From positions 2,814,903 to 2,878,902 of the forward strand of contig JAUPFP010000016.1 in assembly GCA_036925085.1 (NCBI GenBank): a stretch of 64,000 nt of DNA, written 5' to 3'. Made by a program: the position numbers and the translations under genes. Positions within the stretch are counted from its first letter, which is position 1, and each line of letters begins with the position of its first letter. This document shows, one piece after another, positions 35,397-46,027 of the stretch. Below the pieces are notes generated by a model. That model was not told where the DNA came from and did not search any database. It saw nothing but the letters and a program-made list of their open reading frames with translations. This stretch comes from Brachycybe producta (Eukaryota > Arthropoda > Diplopoda > Playtdesmida > Andrognathidae).

Positions 35397-36432
35397 AGCT
35401 TAATTTTAGACTCTAAATACACTATGAAGGACTACCTATGGACAGTTTTTAAGTTCAGCTTTGTCTAAGCTTTTTTTTAGATTTAAGTCATACCATTTAT
35501 TATTTACAATCTGTGTTTATGTTTTTATACCTACAAGTAACAAAAAAGTAATTAACTTCCTAGAATTGAAAAAAAAACCTCCCAGAGAGAAATAGAAAAA
35601 CAGGGAGAAATTTTTCAACATTGCAAAATTTTTATCAAAATAACTGTGTCAATAGCAAACAAGTCTTTTTTTTTTTTTGGTTAGTTTAATTTTCCAAATT
35701 TGAAAATAAAAATGAAAATTGTGCCGCCATAATCTTTTAGTATTATAATATGTATATTGACATGTTCTATTTGCTGACCCAATTTGTTTATCAAATATGT
35801 TTTCATATTAAAAGTCTTATCAGCGTTCAATATTAAACATATTGAATTTCACAATTTAAATAAATATCACACAGCTAGACTTTCTACTTTTAAAAGTGAC
35901 CACAAAAAAACTAACATAATTAATTTAAAACTTTTTACTTATATTTAATGAAATCAATTTTTAAGAAATTTATTTATTAAAAAAAAAAGTAAATTTTAAG
36001 TTTTTTTTTTCTTTCAACATTTTATTATTTTTTTATTTCTTCTGGTGCGATTTTTTTTATTCTGTACATAAAAAAAAGTGAACTGCTTTATATAGGTCAA
36101 AACATTTCTACAATGGTAAATGGTTTGTTGTGTTTGTTTGTGTTTTTCTAACATACAAACACATAACTGACAAAGATATATGCTTCACTTTTCCTTCATT
36201 GACACACTTTCTTACAAATATCTAAATGAAACACAACCACCCACTATTAAAAGAAAAAACCTTATTAAAAAGAGACACCATAAGGCTCTGTCCTGGTAAT
36301 GAATATTATGAGAAATGAAAAAAAAGTATTTAGTTTCATGCAAAAAAAAAAAAGTTCCTCTTGCTTTGAGACATACTGTATAGTGGATTTATATACAATA
36401 TTTGCATTTTTTTAGATGCTTGTAATACTGAT

Positions 36433-36585
36433 TACAGACGATCAATTCTGGCTTGTCAATCCTGGGCGTGAGAACATGCAATATCTGTTCAAATCGTAAT
36501 GCTTTGCAATGATGGGAAAATGAGCAATTAGTTAAAATTTCGAAAGAAAATCAAAGGATGGACAAGTCAGAATTGACTGTCTGTA
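36433..36585. mobile_element. 153-bp MITE with TACAGAC termini
   Basis: The left end TACAGACGATCAATTCTGGC and the right end (complement TACAGACAGTCAATTCTGAC) give arms of about 30 bp. A solo end of the same family (TACAGATGATCAATTCTGGC) occurs at about 60411-60430. It is non-coding. Confidence 0.75.
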
Positions 36586-38519
36586 CCCAGCTTTAATTTC
36601 AAATGCAAATTTATACTTTAAACAAAAAATTATAAAAAAACATTCAAACAATTAACAAATTAAAACATTATTTTTTTTAACATACAACTATAATTATTTA
36701 GTCGATTAACTAATTAATTGTTCCTTAGCATGAAAGCATAATATTAAAAATTTTCAATAAGAAAAATAAAATTGTGAGATCAAAATCGGTGTAATTTACT
36801 AAAAACTTTTACTAATTAATTTGGATGTAAATTATGTTACGTATTTAAATTAGTTAATCACAACAGTACATTAGATTTTTAAAGAGCAGTTTAAATTTTA
36901 TCAGGCATATCTGGCAAGCATATTTAGGTACGTTTTTAATGCATATTTTAGTGCATATAAATCCATACACTTTATATGTATGAGCCAAGTATTAAAAAAA
37001 GAACAAATAAGCCTAAAGATGCATTTGGTCAGTCAACTTTCTATTTCTTAAAATAACAATCTTATACATAGATCTGCCAAAAATAACATCATCTACAATG
37101 ATAGTTAAGGTGCATTGAATTTGCATACAATGTGAACTCCCCACTGACTTGTTTTCTAACTGAACTTTTTTGTTGTTGTTATGACTTCTATAATATTATA
37201 ATACTTTTTTTTCTTCTCATTCTTGTGATATCTCTTTATGTAACCAACAGTATCGGTTTATAAGTATTTGTAATGATTACATATCTCACTGAGTGGCCTA
37301 CAATGATATTTATTTATAAACTTTTTATATTGAATAATTACACAAATAGCCTTAATATTTAAGCCCATAAAAATAAAGATAACCCCATCATTCAAAGATG
37401 AAAACATATTTTGTTTCCATGTTAATATATTTATCTGTCAAAAATACTAACTTGAACATTCATATTTGCTAATAATTCAAATTAGTTTAATTTAGTTCTT
37501 ATTTAGTTAAAAACTTATTTAGTAAAAATGAAAACGTTTATATGGAAATATATATTCTAAAATTTGCAAACTTGGTTTTCAAAAATTGTGCGTTTTTCTG
37601 CTAATAATTAAGCCTGAAAAAAATTTAAGTGACTTTTATGCGACTTTTTGCAAATTTCCAAAAAATATGCACTTTGTGCGCTTTATGCATTTTTACTAAT
37701 CATTATTGCACATTTCGCACTTACATGGTGTCAGATTGTGGCCTACTCAAACGTGTTTTGCATTTTGAACATTTTATGCAAATTTTTGTCTTATTACCAT
37801 AGTTAGCAACTTCAGCAGAGTATTTGTTAATAATGTTTGAATAATTTATGTAAACTTCTCAAAGCAACAAGGAAAAAAGTCAACATTTGTTGCAAACTAG
37901 AATAGTAGACAATTATGCTTTAAATATTGTTATTGATGTTATTTTTAAAAATATTTTTTTATAACAATATAATCATTAATACAAAATAGTTAAAAGTTGA
38001 TCATTTTCCAACTGTCATTAAATGTTAATTTTTAAAGAGATTGTCATGAAAATATTATTACGTTTTTTGAAAAATAAAACGTAAATTTACTTTCTAGACT
38101 TCGTTAAGTAGCTACTGTACATAAAAAGGTTTACCATGGACACATTCAACTTTTCTTTACCACAAATTCACAATTCAATTAAATGCTCCATTTAACTATT
38201 TCTTCAGAGGTTCACAACTTTATTGTTGCCAAGTTCTGGAATCAAAATATTCAACTGTGTATAAACAATACAAGTAAACAAAAGATTGTTACACCATTGT
38301 TACACTTCTTACTCATATTGTTAGTGAGCAAAGTGAAACACTTTCCCCCCCAACATAATATACAGGGTGAAACTAATGGATTTACATTTTCAGTTCTATA
38401 TACATTTTAACCACATTTGCATAAAATGCATAATCACAGATACATCTCATTATGAATACACTATAATACTATATGAGTGTTCCATATGCATTAATGATAG
38501 GTTTAATCTAAAATCAAAT

Positions 38520-38800
38520 TGCAAAAAAAAAATGCACAGATTGCATAAATTATGAAAATTTGCATAAAGTCACAGAATTTCTTGTATTTATTCTTTAAAT
38601 AATGCTTTTTTGGTCAGAAAAAGGTTCTACAAAGGGTTTCTTAAACCAAATCGTTAATTGCTGTATTTTTAATTAATTGTGCATTTATTATAATAATAAT
38701 AAATTTCATTTGCATAAATCGAGCCATTTTCTTGCATATTTTGCATTTTTTCCGGTTTATTTTCTATTTGCATAAATTTCTTAGTAATGTTAACATGTTA
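38520..38800. repeat. TTTGCATAAA-rich dispersed repeat, copy 1
   Basis: Shares, in order and orientation, GAAAATTTGCATAAA, GGGTTTCTTAAACCAAATCG, TTAATTGTGC and ATTTGCATAAA..TTTTCTTG with 61640-62060. Related fragments lie near 37600-37790 and 63600-63850. The family is unrecognised and non-coding. Confidence 0.55.
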
Positions 38801-41332
38801 CAAAATGTGGTAAAATGTATTATTTGCCCAAATGTCTGGCTTCCCATGCTTTTTGTTTTGTTTCTTATATGTTAGTGATGGGAAACAAGAGATTTTAACC
38901 TCATCACCTCAACCGCACATAAAACACTTAAGTAGTAACTGAAAACAGTAACTGAGCTGTACAAACATTTTTACAACACATTACCAAACTTTGTGGTATG
39001 TTGCAATAAGTAGCATTACAAAGTGTCATAAAATGCTTAGTAGAAAACCACAAGTTATTTGCATGTGTTTGTGTGAGGTACCCAGGGTTAAAACAAGAAA
39101 CAAAAAAAACATCAACAACCAACAAACATAAGACGGTCCTGTGACCGACAGTTAATTTTAGCAACAATTTATTGTAACATCATCATGCATGCATGCTGCA
39201 TAAAAATAGACATTTCATTGTGCCAATGTCCCAAAAAAATTTCTCAAAAAGTGTAATTAAACACATCTTTCGTCACATTTTTTGCTCTTTTTTTTACTTT
39301 CCAATTTCCATCCAATCTCCATCCTTCAAGAGGACAGTGGCCCTCTTTCTTCTCTTATGTGCCAGATGGTAATTTTCAAATAAGAAAACACCATGAGGGG
39401 CTGTGTCTTTTTTTTTCAAGACAACAATCATCTCTTTTTTTTTTTGACACTTGAAAATAAGAAAAGTCAATGTTATATTTCATGGTAAAGACCCGTCTGG
39501 AGCCAAAAAAATATTTTTGGGGTTCAAGGGCGTACGATGTATGAGGCGACACCTGCCGAGTGAACCCCATGTTTTGTTTTTCTTGACAAACGCACAAACA
39601 TTCTTGACACTTCAACAAGATCATATTGCATATTTTTTCAAATAACCCTTTCAAGTGTTTTGTGTAGCAATGTGTGTTTTTTTAAACATTGTGCAACATG
39701 TTATTAGTTAACATGAAGCACAGTAGTAGGGCAAAAAAAAAACTAGACAAAACAACAACACACAAGCTTAGATATAAAAGAATCTACAATCTTCCAAACA
39801 AAAAGATGTTACAGATGTGTTTGCAATTCGATGCAATCAAAATGTAGAATCTTTCTTTTTTTTTTTGAAATACAAGAAAAATATTTCACAAATTTGATTT
39901 CAGATAGAGATTTTTCTTTTTCTGACCAGGGGTCTAGCTATTTTCTTCACTCTTTCATTAAAACAATAGTTTTTCTCTTTGTCTTTTGCCAATAGTCAAC
40001 CAAACCAAAAATAAATATTTACCATAATCATATAATATATACAAAAAATTAATACATCATTCAATTCGCATGATCAGATTTTTTTTGAAAAAAAAAATTG
40101 TTGACATTTTCTCTTTCAAGATCAATCAATCCAATTCATAACTAGTAAACCCGTCGTACAACTTGCACGAAAAAATAAGAATTGTAACTTAAAAGCATAG
40201 AGTTGCATGCTGGGCTGTATACATGTTATACTGTATATCTTTGTTATAGAATATAGTGAAAGCATGCAGGAGGTAAGATTTTGAAGCAACTAAGTGAACA
40301 TGCATGGCATCTACCACTAGAGTATGCAGTGTTCTGACGTCATAATGGTCCACTTACAATATAATTATAATGCAAAGAAAACTCCAACCTGTGCTGCTTA
40401 ATTTTTTTCTTTAATGAGGCTATCACTTACACCCTTAGGTCATCGATTTATTTAATTAATTAAAACATATGAAGGCCAGTTTTTTTTTTTACATTTTTTA
40501 TGACTTTTGCGATTTTTCCGGGACAATTTCTATTGTATTTTCATGTAGATCAGTTGGAAATCCTTATTTTTGGTATGTATGTTGTGTCCAAGTTTGTTTT
40601 TGTATAGGAACAACTGATACCCCCCCCCCTACGCCTATTAATATAGTAGAATTATTCTTCTAAAAGAAAAGTCCAAGACACCCAAAAACTTAGAATTGAC
40701 AGTTAAGAATTTCTTGTAAAATTTCAATAATGGATTTTCCAAAAAAAAAAAACTGGACAAGAGAAAAAAAAAAGTGTAACAATTTTTTCACAGAAACCAG
40801 TTTTTTTGTTTAAACATGTGGCATTTAAATTAAAAACTTTCAATGGTCACTACAGTATAAAACTTCGAACAACCTCCAGGGTTTATACAGTTGAAAATAT
40901 ATATATTTTGACAAGGACAGTACATTATTTTTAGATTATTTTTACCTTGGTGGTATTTTCCGCCATATGTTTAGTAGGTTAAATGGTTAACAAAAAAGGA
41001 TATTTTAAAACCTGGCCTAAGTAATTGATCACCAATGATAAAATCAATTAAATTGATCAATGTGATTTTGTCATGTAAAATTACTGTCAAAGCAACAAAA
41101 AAGCTAATGTTTAAAATTAAACTGGTTGGCGAGTTGCAGAAACAACTTTTTTTTAGCATAAAATTCAAATTATTTTAGAAACTGGAATGGTAGGCCTAAT
41201 TGATGCTGTTAAAAATTTTATAATTGCAGTATCTCAGAAAATAAAATATAACAAATAGTCATAAGAATAACTAAACACCATCATTTATCACTTAATATTC
41301 TGAAACAATTGAAATGTTATCTTCAGGTGGTT

Positions 41333-41532
41333 TAAAAGTGTAAACGACACTCCAAATCTGGTTATTCTGTCTTTCAGGAGCAAAATTACGAGAAACGTGA
41401 AAGTGTTTTAGAAACTAGAAGGGTAGTTAAATCACTTAAGGGTATTTTCGTGTTCATATTTTCAAAAATAATCTTTTTATGTGCGTTGGAAAAAGGATCC
41501 AATGAAAAAATTTATTGTCAAAATAATACCAA
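41333..41532. repeat. Left half of a family A element split by the retrotransposon
   Basis: Contains GTTATTCTGTCTTTCAGGAG, GTTTTAGAAACTAGAAGGGT and CACTTAAGGGTATTTTCGTG. The right half resumes at 53034 directly after the 3' boundary of the retrotransposon. The insertion therefore hit the central region between the two arms. Bases 41529-41532 (CCAA) are the target duplication. Confidence 0.85.
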
Positions 41533-41842
41533 TGTAACATCCCCGTTTCCGTCGGGTTAGTAGAGTGATCTCTGCTAGCCATCTAGAAGTGTCGAGTGGA
41601 TGTTGATGATTAAGTCTTTCGGTCTATTGGCTCCTGTGTTGCTACTTAACCACCAGGGACACAAGGGTCGGTACCTCAGGAGACCTGTGGTAGAGAATAT
41701 TGTAGAGATGTCGTCTTACACTCGGCTGCTGGAGACTTCGTTGTCCGGTGGAAACATCGGCTACGTGGCGGCTATAATTCTAAGTCCCACTCCCATAAAA
41801 TGACTGAGTCCACACATTGAATTCGTATGATGAAAATGCTCT

Positions 41843-41848
41843 TTTATT
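41843..41848 (-). terminator. LTR polyadenylation signal
   Basis: AATAAA in element orientation, about 115 nt downstream of the LTR TATA box. In the 3' LTR it would direct 3' end formation of the genomic transcript. The same signal occurs in the 5' LTR at 52497-52502. Confidence 0.6.
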
Positions 41849-42164
41849 CAATAAACAGAGAGTCCTGTAGATTGAGAGATATCGCATCGGTCTTAAGCAT
41901 AAAGACGGTCTGTCCGATCTGCCTGATCTATCCGATCTGTCTCTCAATCTACAACCTCTTGTATTTATACTCAAGATACAATACAAACATCTGATTATGA
42001 TAACAAAGGCTCCAGGTGTGTCCGAGTCTCTTGGACACACTCGGACCTAGAAGTGAACTATCACTTGACAAGAAAACGAAAACATCTATAAGATGTATAA
42101 ATTATAACAATACAGAAGGATGTACGATCATCCTCCTATTAACAATTTGTAAAGATTCTCACGT

Positions 42165-42230
42165 CCAAAAGTTCTGCATCGATGGTTCTTCTAGGATCTA
42201 TCCTATTAACCATCGATGTAGTACTTTTGG
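42165..42230 (-). promoter_or_regulatory. 66-nt hairpin in U3 of the LTR
   Basis: Outer arms CCAAAAGT/ACTTTTGG, middle arms CATCGATGGTT/AACCATCGATG, inner arms TAGGAT/ATCCTA. The pairing is nearly continuous with small internal mismatches. It repeats in the 5' LTR at 52819-52884. Because U3 is at the RNA 3' end, it could act as DNA (a palindromic factor site) or as a 3' RNA structure. Confidence 0.7.
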
Positions 42231-42379
42231 GCTATTCTTCTCATCTTGGAGGGCAGGGAGTCATCGTCGCAATGACCTCCCGGCCACCCCCAAGCATGAG
42301 GTGAGAACCTTTCATCGATACAACTTGATTACAGGGTGTTTACAAAAACGGACGAATTCCAAACGGTGAATTCGTTACA

Positions 42380-42391
42380 CCCCCCAACTAG
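42380..42391 (-). promoter_or_regulatory. Candidate polypurine tract
   Basis: Directly before the 3' LTR the element-sense sequence is CTAGTTGGGGGG followed by TGTAAC. The G6 run abutting the LTR is the only purine tract here and is short for a plus-strand primer, so the exact primer is uncertain. Confidence 0.55.
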
Positions 42392-42395
42392 TTTA

Positions 42396-42798
42396 AGAGT
42401 ACGTCCCTGTACTCTCAAAAAGCTAACTATTAAAAATACCCGTTGGTATAAAAATCTATACGATAAAAATTATAAATCCCGTTGGATAATAAAATTTAAA
42501 AATCACAACTCGTGATATTAATAGCATCTCGCTATTTTAAAAATTCCCGCTTGGAATTAAAACAATTCTAAAAATTGACAAATAGGCGAAAACCTATCAA
42601 ATTACAAAAGGGACCATCCCCTAATATAAAAACTTCTATAAAAACGCAGGCAACTGCCTTAAAAACTACGAAAAATTCTAGACAACGGTCTATAAAAATA
42701 AATGCGAACGTGCATTAAAAATACAAAATACAAAAGTATAAAACACAATACTTAAAATACTAAAACAAATGACGAACAAGTATACAGGCGATACTTGT
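42396..42798 (-). other. Array of about 14 short stem-loops in the retrotransposon 3' UTR
   Basis: Between the pol stop and the polypurine tract nearly the whole sequence is a series of small inverted repeats separated by A/T-rich linkers. Stem positions: 42396-42415, 42436-42449, 42476-42487, 42502-42516, 42520-42536, 42542-42558, 42563-42577, 42582-42597, 42610-42620, 42648-42659, 42679-42692, 42701-42716, 42734-42753, 42776-42798. Stems are 4-8 bp and loops mostly 3-8 nt. Three stems share an AACG or CGTT loop. The stem sequences all differ, so this is not a tandem duplication. Confidence 0.8.
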
Positions 42799-42823
42799 GA
42801 AGAATCGGTTCACTTTCCGTAAC

Positions 42824-45800
42824 CTAATATTCCGCTTCAGCCCATCCGTTGGCAGGACTCTCGGGACTTCTTCGGAGGGCTCCTTCTAAGATGATGGCAG
42901 CGTCCGATGACCCTCTGCACTGTCGGTAGCTCCTGCGACCCTCCGCATAGCTAGTGGCAGCGTCAAATAATAGGTGGGGTCGATCATCATGAAAATGCGG
43001 ACAGCGTACGGGACGTCCTGTCAGGCGAATGCTGGCCTGCTGACTCCACTGTAGAAAAGTGCGTGTCCACTTCATGATTCCGTCTTCGACCTCCCGGATT
43101 CTGATGTCTTCTTCGTAATGAAAGACCATGATGTCTCGGTGCTCTACGGCGATGACGAGGATGGTGGGCCGGCTGCAGACAACCAGTCCGATGAGAAAGG
43201 TCTTCGGACCTTTCGGGATACGGTTTCTTGGCGGTGTCTCATCCCATTCGAAGAGCCCCAAGTAAAGCTGATGTCTCGGCGTCCTTTTTCGCTGCCAGTG
43301 TACACAGAGATTGTTCAGCGTGGTCTCATCTCCTCTGGTACTCCGGTGTGGATGCGCGATGTTCCTGGGGCCTGAAGTCTCCATGGAGTCCGTTGGAGTC
43401 TTTACTACAGACCCCAGGCGCTCCTTTACTGGTCTCTTCGGTATGGCCCCTGTCGCTTGACTTGGTTCTATCTTGGGCTCGTCGGTCGTCTTCATTTTTG
43501 TTTCTGATCCAACTTTGATGGTCCCAGGAGACGTTATGGAAGCCCTAGGACTCCCAGGAGCTTCCTTATCGCTCCTGACGGTAGTCTTTGGCTCCATCAT
43601 CGTGATGTCATCTCGGTATAGCCCTGACTCACGAGGGCGGACATCTCTCAATACGACGGTATTCTTCGGCGCCTGATGAAAGAAGCTTTTTACTTCCGAT
43701 CTCAATTGGGTTCGCAGGCCCCTGCTGGGCCGGTTTCGCTCGACGAGAGGCCTTGGCTGCCTCCAGCGCCGAACTCCGCGGACCAACAGGTCTTCTGTGG
43801 GGCCCGAGTTGCCAATTTCGATTGGAAGGGCGGTCCCCTTACAATCCATAATGCGGCCGTCGTATAATACGATACGCTCCCCATCAAAGGTTTCGTAGAC
43901 CTGATCCACCAATGCCAACCCTCGGAGGTGGTACTCGACCGCGATGTCGACCAATAACCTCAGCTGCGCATGGTAGTTGTCTCTTGGATCCTCCATGACG
44001 GTAATTTCTTTATGTTCTGAAGTCGCGAGTTTAGCATATATCTTGGGAGGAGGAGGAACAGCGGTTTCAACTCCTCTGGCCTCTTCTTCAGGCCTGGCCC
44101 CTGGGAGCTCCTCATCATCGGTGTCGATATACAGGACATCGTTGTCCTCGTCATGGGTATTTCGAATGGTGATGACGGGTCCCTGCGTCAGACTCTCGAC
44201 GACTCTTTTTGGAGGGAGGTGGGCATCGCAGGACTCCGCGAGCCCTGCCTCTCGACGCTTCTTTGCCTCCCTGTGTCGCTTGCTCAGCTTATTTTTCTTG
44301 CGCTGATTAGGTTCGATGACAGGAGCGGCTGCAGGACATTCTACTGGAGCAGGTCTTTTTAGAGTATGGAGGCGGTCCTTCGTTTTGACTGCTTCCGGCT
44401 CTACCAACTCCTGATATGCCTTCTCTGCATCTTTCAGTGCTTGGCTTCTGGGCACATACCGCCCTTTACTGTCCCAAATCTCATTTAGACTTCTGTGTGG
44501 GACGGGTGGTCTGTTCCTACGACCGTGGCGCTCCCAATCCGCAGGGGTCCACTCGCTGGTGTCGTTTGGATCACCTTCTTTGCCCCAGTTCTTTGGTTCT
44601 GCGCCTCCGGGAGCAAACTCTCCGGGTCTGATGGCGTTAAAGAAGTTGGGCTGACCGGCCCCGACGACTCCTGGCAGAATCTTTTCCGACTGCCGCTTCT
44701 TTTGTTGCTTAGTCAGGCTTGGAACAATCGCGTGGTCCCATAATCCATCTTCGATCTCTTTTTCCAGCGCCACTGCTGCTGTATCGAAGATCAGCTTGGA
44801 TCCGCCTTCTATCGGCACGATGGAGCTTGGTCTGATTTCGTTTTGCCGTTCAAAATATCGTCCTCTTTTGTGGGCACGACCCTGCAAGGTGGGCCCACGG
44901 ACACCGTGACCCCAACCTTGCCTGGTAGTGGCCACATCGTCGTAGAGGTTTTCTAGCGGAGATTGCATGGTGATACTCCTTTTTAAGAGAAAGGACAAAG
45001 AAAAAGAGTTGGATTTCCGGAGTCCGAAATGTACATTTTTCTCTTGACTCCTTCTTACCCTTTTCGATCCATTTCCTTGCCGTCGATCCTCTTTTCTCTT
45101 AGTCCAATCGTAACTCCACACGATGACAATCCCGATTGGCACAATTAGAAGTAAACTTTCGATGTTTTTCCAAATTAAACAACAGAATTTTCTCAATTTG
45201 TCCACGATGCAATTATAACTTTCCAAAATATGGCTGATAACGGTATAATCCGCCTTGATATCATACAGATGCCAAAAAATAGTGCCGGTACATGTGTATA
45301 GCACATGGGCACAACTGTCAGTTGTGAAGAAGATAAACAATAGGACCCGGATCCATAGTGGTGCGAGGCTAGTAGACATTTCACTTAATGTATCCCTCCG
45401 CCCACGTGTTTCTTCTATGCTTGGTAGCGTCATTGACCGCTCCCTGTTCACTTCCTTATGTGGGACGTCATTTCCATCTGTGGCGTCACTAGCATCGATA
45501 TCATCGTCCATTTTTGTTGTTTCATCGATAACTTCCGCGTTTTTCACCTCCATTTGAAATTCCATCGGCGAATTTACATCTTTTTCGTCGATTTTCATCG
45601 TTTCTGCAGGAATTTCGCTGATTTCTTCAACAAATCCAATGGTTTCCATGGTAAAATTCGTCTTGTTACCATATTCTCTGGTGAATTTCATCGCATCTTC
45701 GCCAGGTAAGTATGAGAATTGTTGCTGGTTATCGTCTGCTGCCATTTTTCTTCTAATTTCGACGTTACGGTCAGAATGCTTTCGGATTGCTTTCGTAATT

Positions 45801-46027
45801 ATCTCAATTTCTTCTTCATCCTCAGAAGATTCGATCCAAGCATTTTGGCATCTGCAGTGTCCACAACATCTCTTCTTACGCGAAGGTAAGTTTTTCTTCT
45901 TGACAAACGCTGTCATTTCTTTTTCTTTTACAGGTTCCGATTCGGATTCTTCTGGCGATGAGTTACCCATGGACTCCAGGGTGTCTCCAGTCGTTGGAAC
46001 ATTGGGTCCGTCCTTTTGGTAAGTCTC
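42824..46027 (-). other. Uncharacterised Pol C-terminal extension (residues 1504-2570)
   Basis: This is the same open frame as pol, with no stop or shift. It holds a Lys/Arg-rich stretch with clustered cysteines (RCCGHCRCQ near 1556-1564), an acidic region, a hydrophobic segment near 1727-1738 (WIRVLLFIFF), several cysteines, and a second hydrophobic segment near 1794-1808 (SLLLIVPIGIVIVW) followed by a basic patch (KRVRRS near 1825-1830). Beyond it are Pro/charged low-complexity sequence and two more ordered-looking segments near 2176-2245 and 2400-2560. The paired hydrophobic segments could be an envelope-like or membrane-anchoring module, but no fusion peptide, heptad repeats or envelope signature was recognised. 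The function is unknown. Confidence 0.75.

Larger units (their letters stand above)
34975..41332 (+). other. MMP intron 1, part before the retrotransposon
   Basis: Contents: a complete family A element (35041-35396), a 153-bp MITE (36433-36585), a diverged family A copy (about 37850-38110), a TTTGCATAAA-rich dispersed repeat (38520-38800) and a C-homopolymer at about 40621-40629. A GC-richer patch at 39470-39600 gives overlapping open frames on both strands but no recognisable protein. No exon seen. Confidence 0.5.
41533..42379 (-). repeat. 3' LTR of the retrotransposon
   Basis: 847 bp, bounded by the inverted hexamers TGTAAC/GTTACA. In element orientation it has TATAAATA at 41969-41962 and AATAAA at 41848-41843, which places U3 at roughly 42379-41970 and a short R region between the two signals. 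U3 contains a 66-nt near-perfect hairpin (42165-42230). Small open frames within it are not genes. Confidence 0.95.

Noticed and set aside
39376..39654. Overlapping open frames on both strands in a GC-richer patch
   Set aside because: No recognisable domain on either strand, no splice-site context, and the patch contains a small palindrome (AAAAATATTTTT) typical of repeat debris.
41600..42369. Open frames of 67, 86 and 117 codons in the LTR, repeated at 52254-53023
   Set aside because: They are duplicated because the LTRs are identical; they cross the hairpin and promoter signals and have no recognisable protein.
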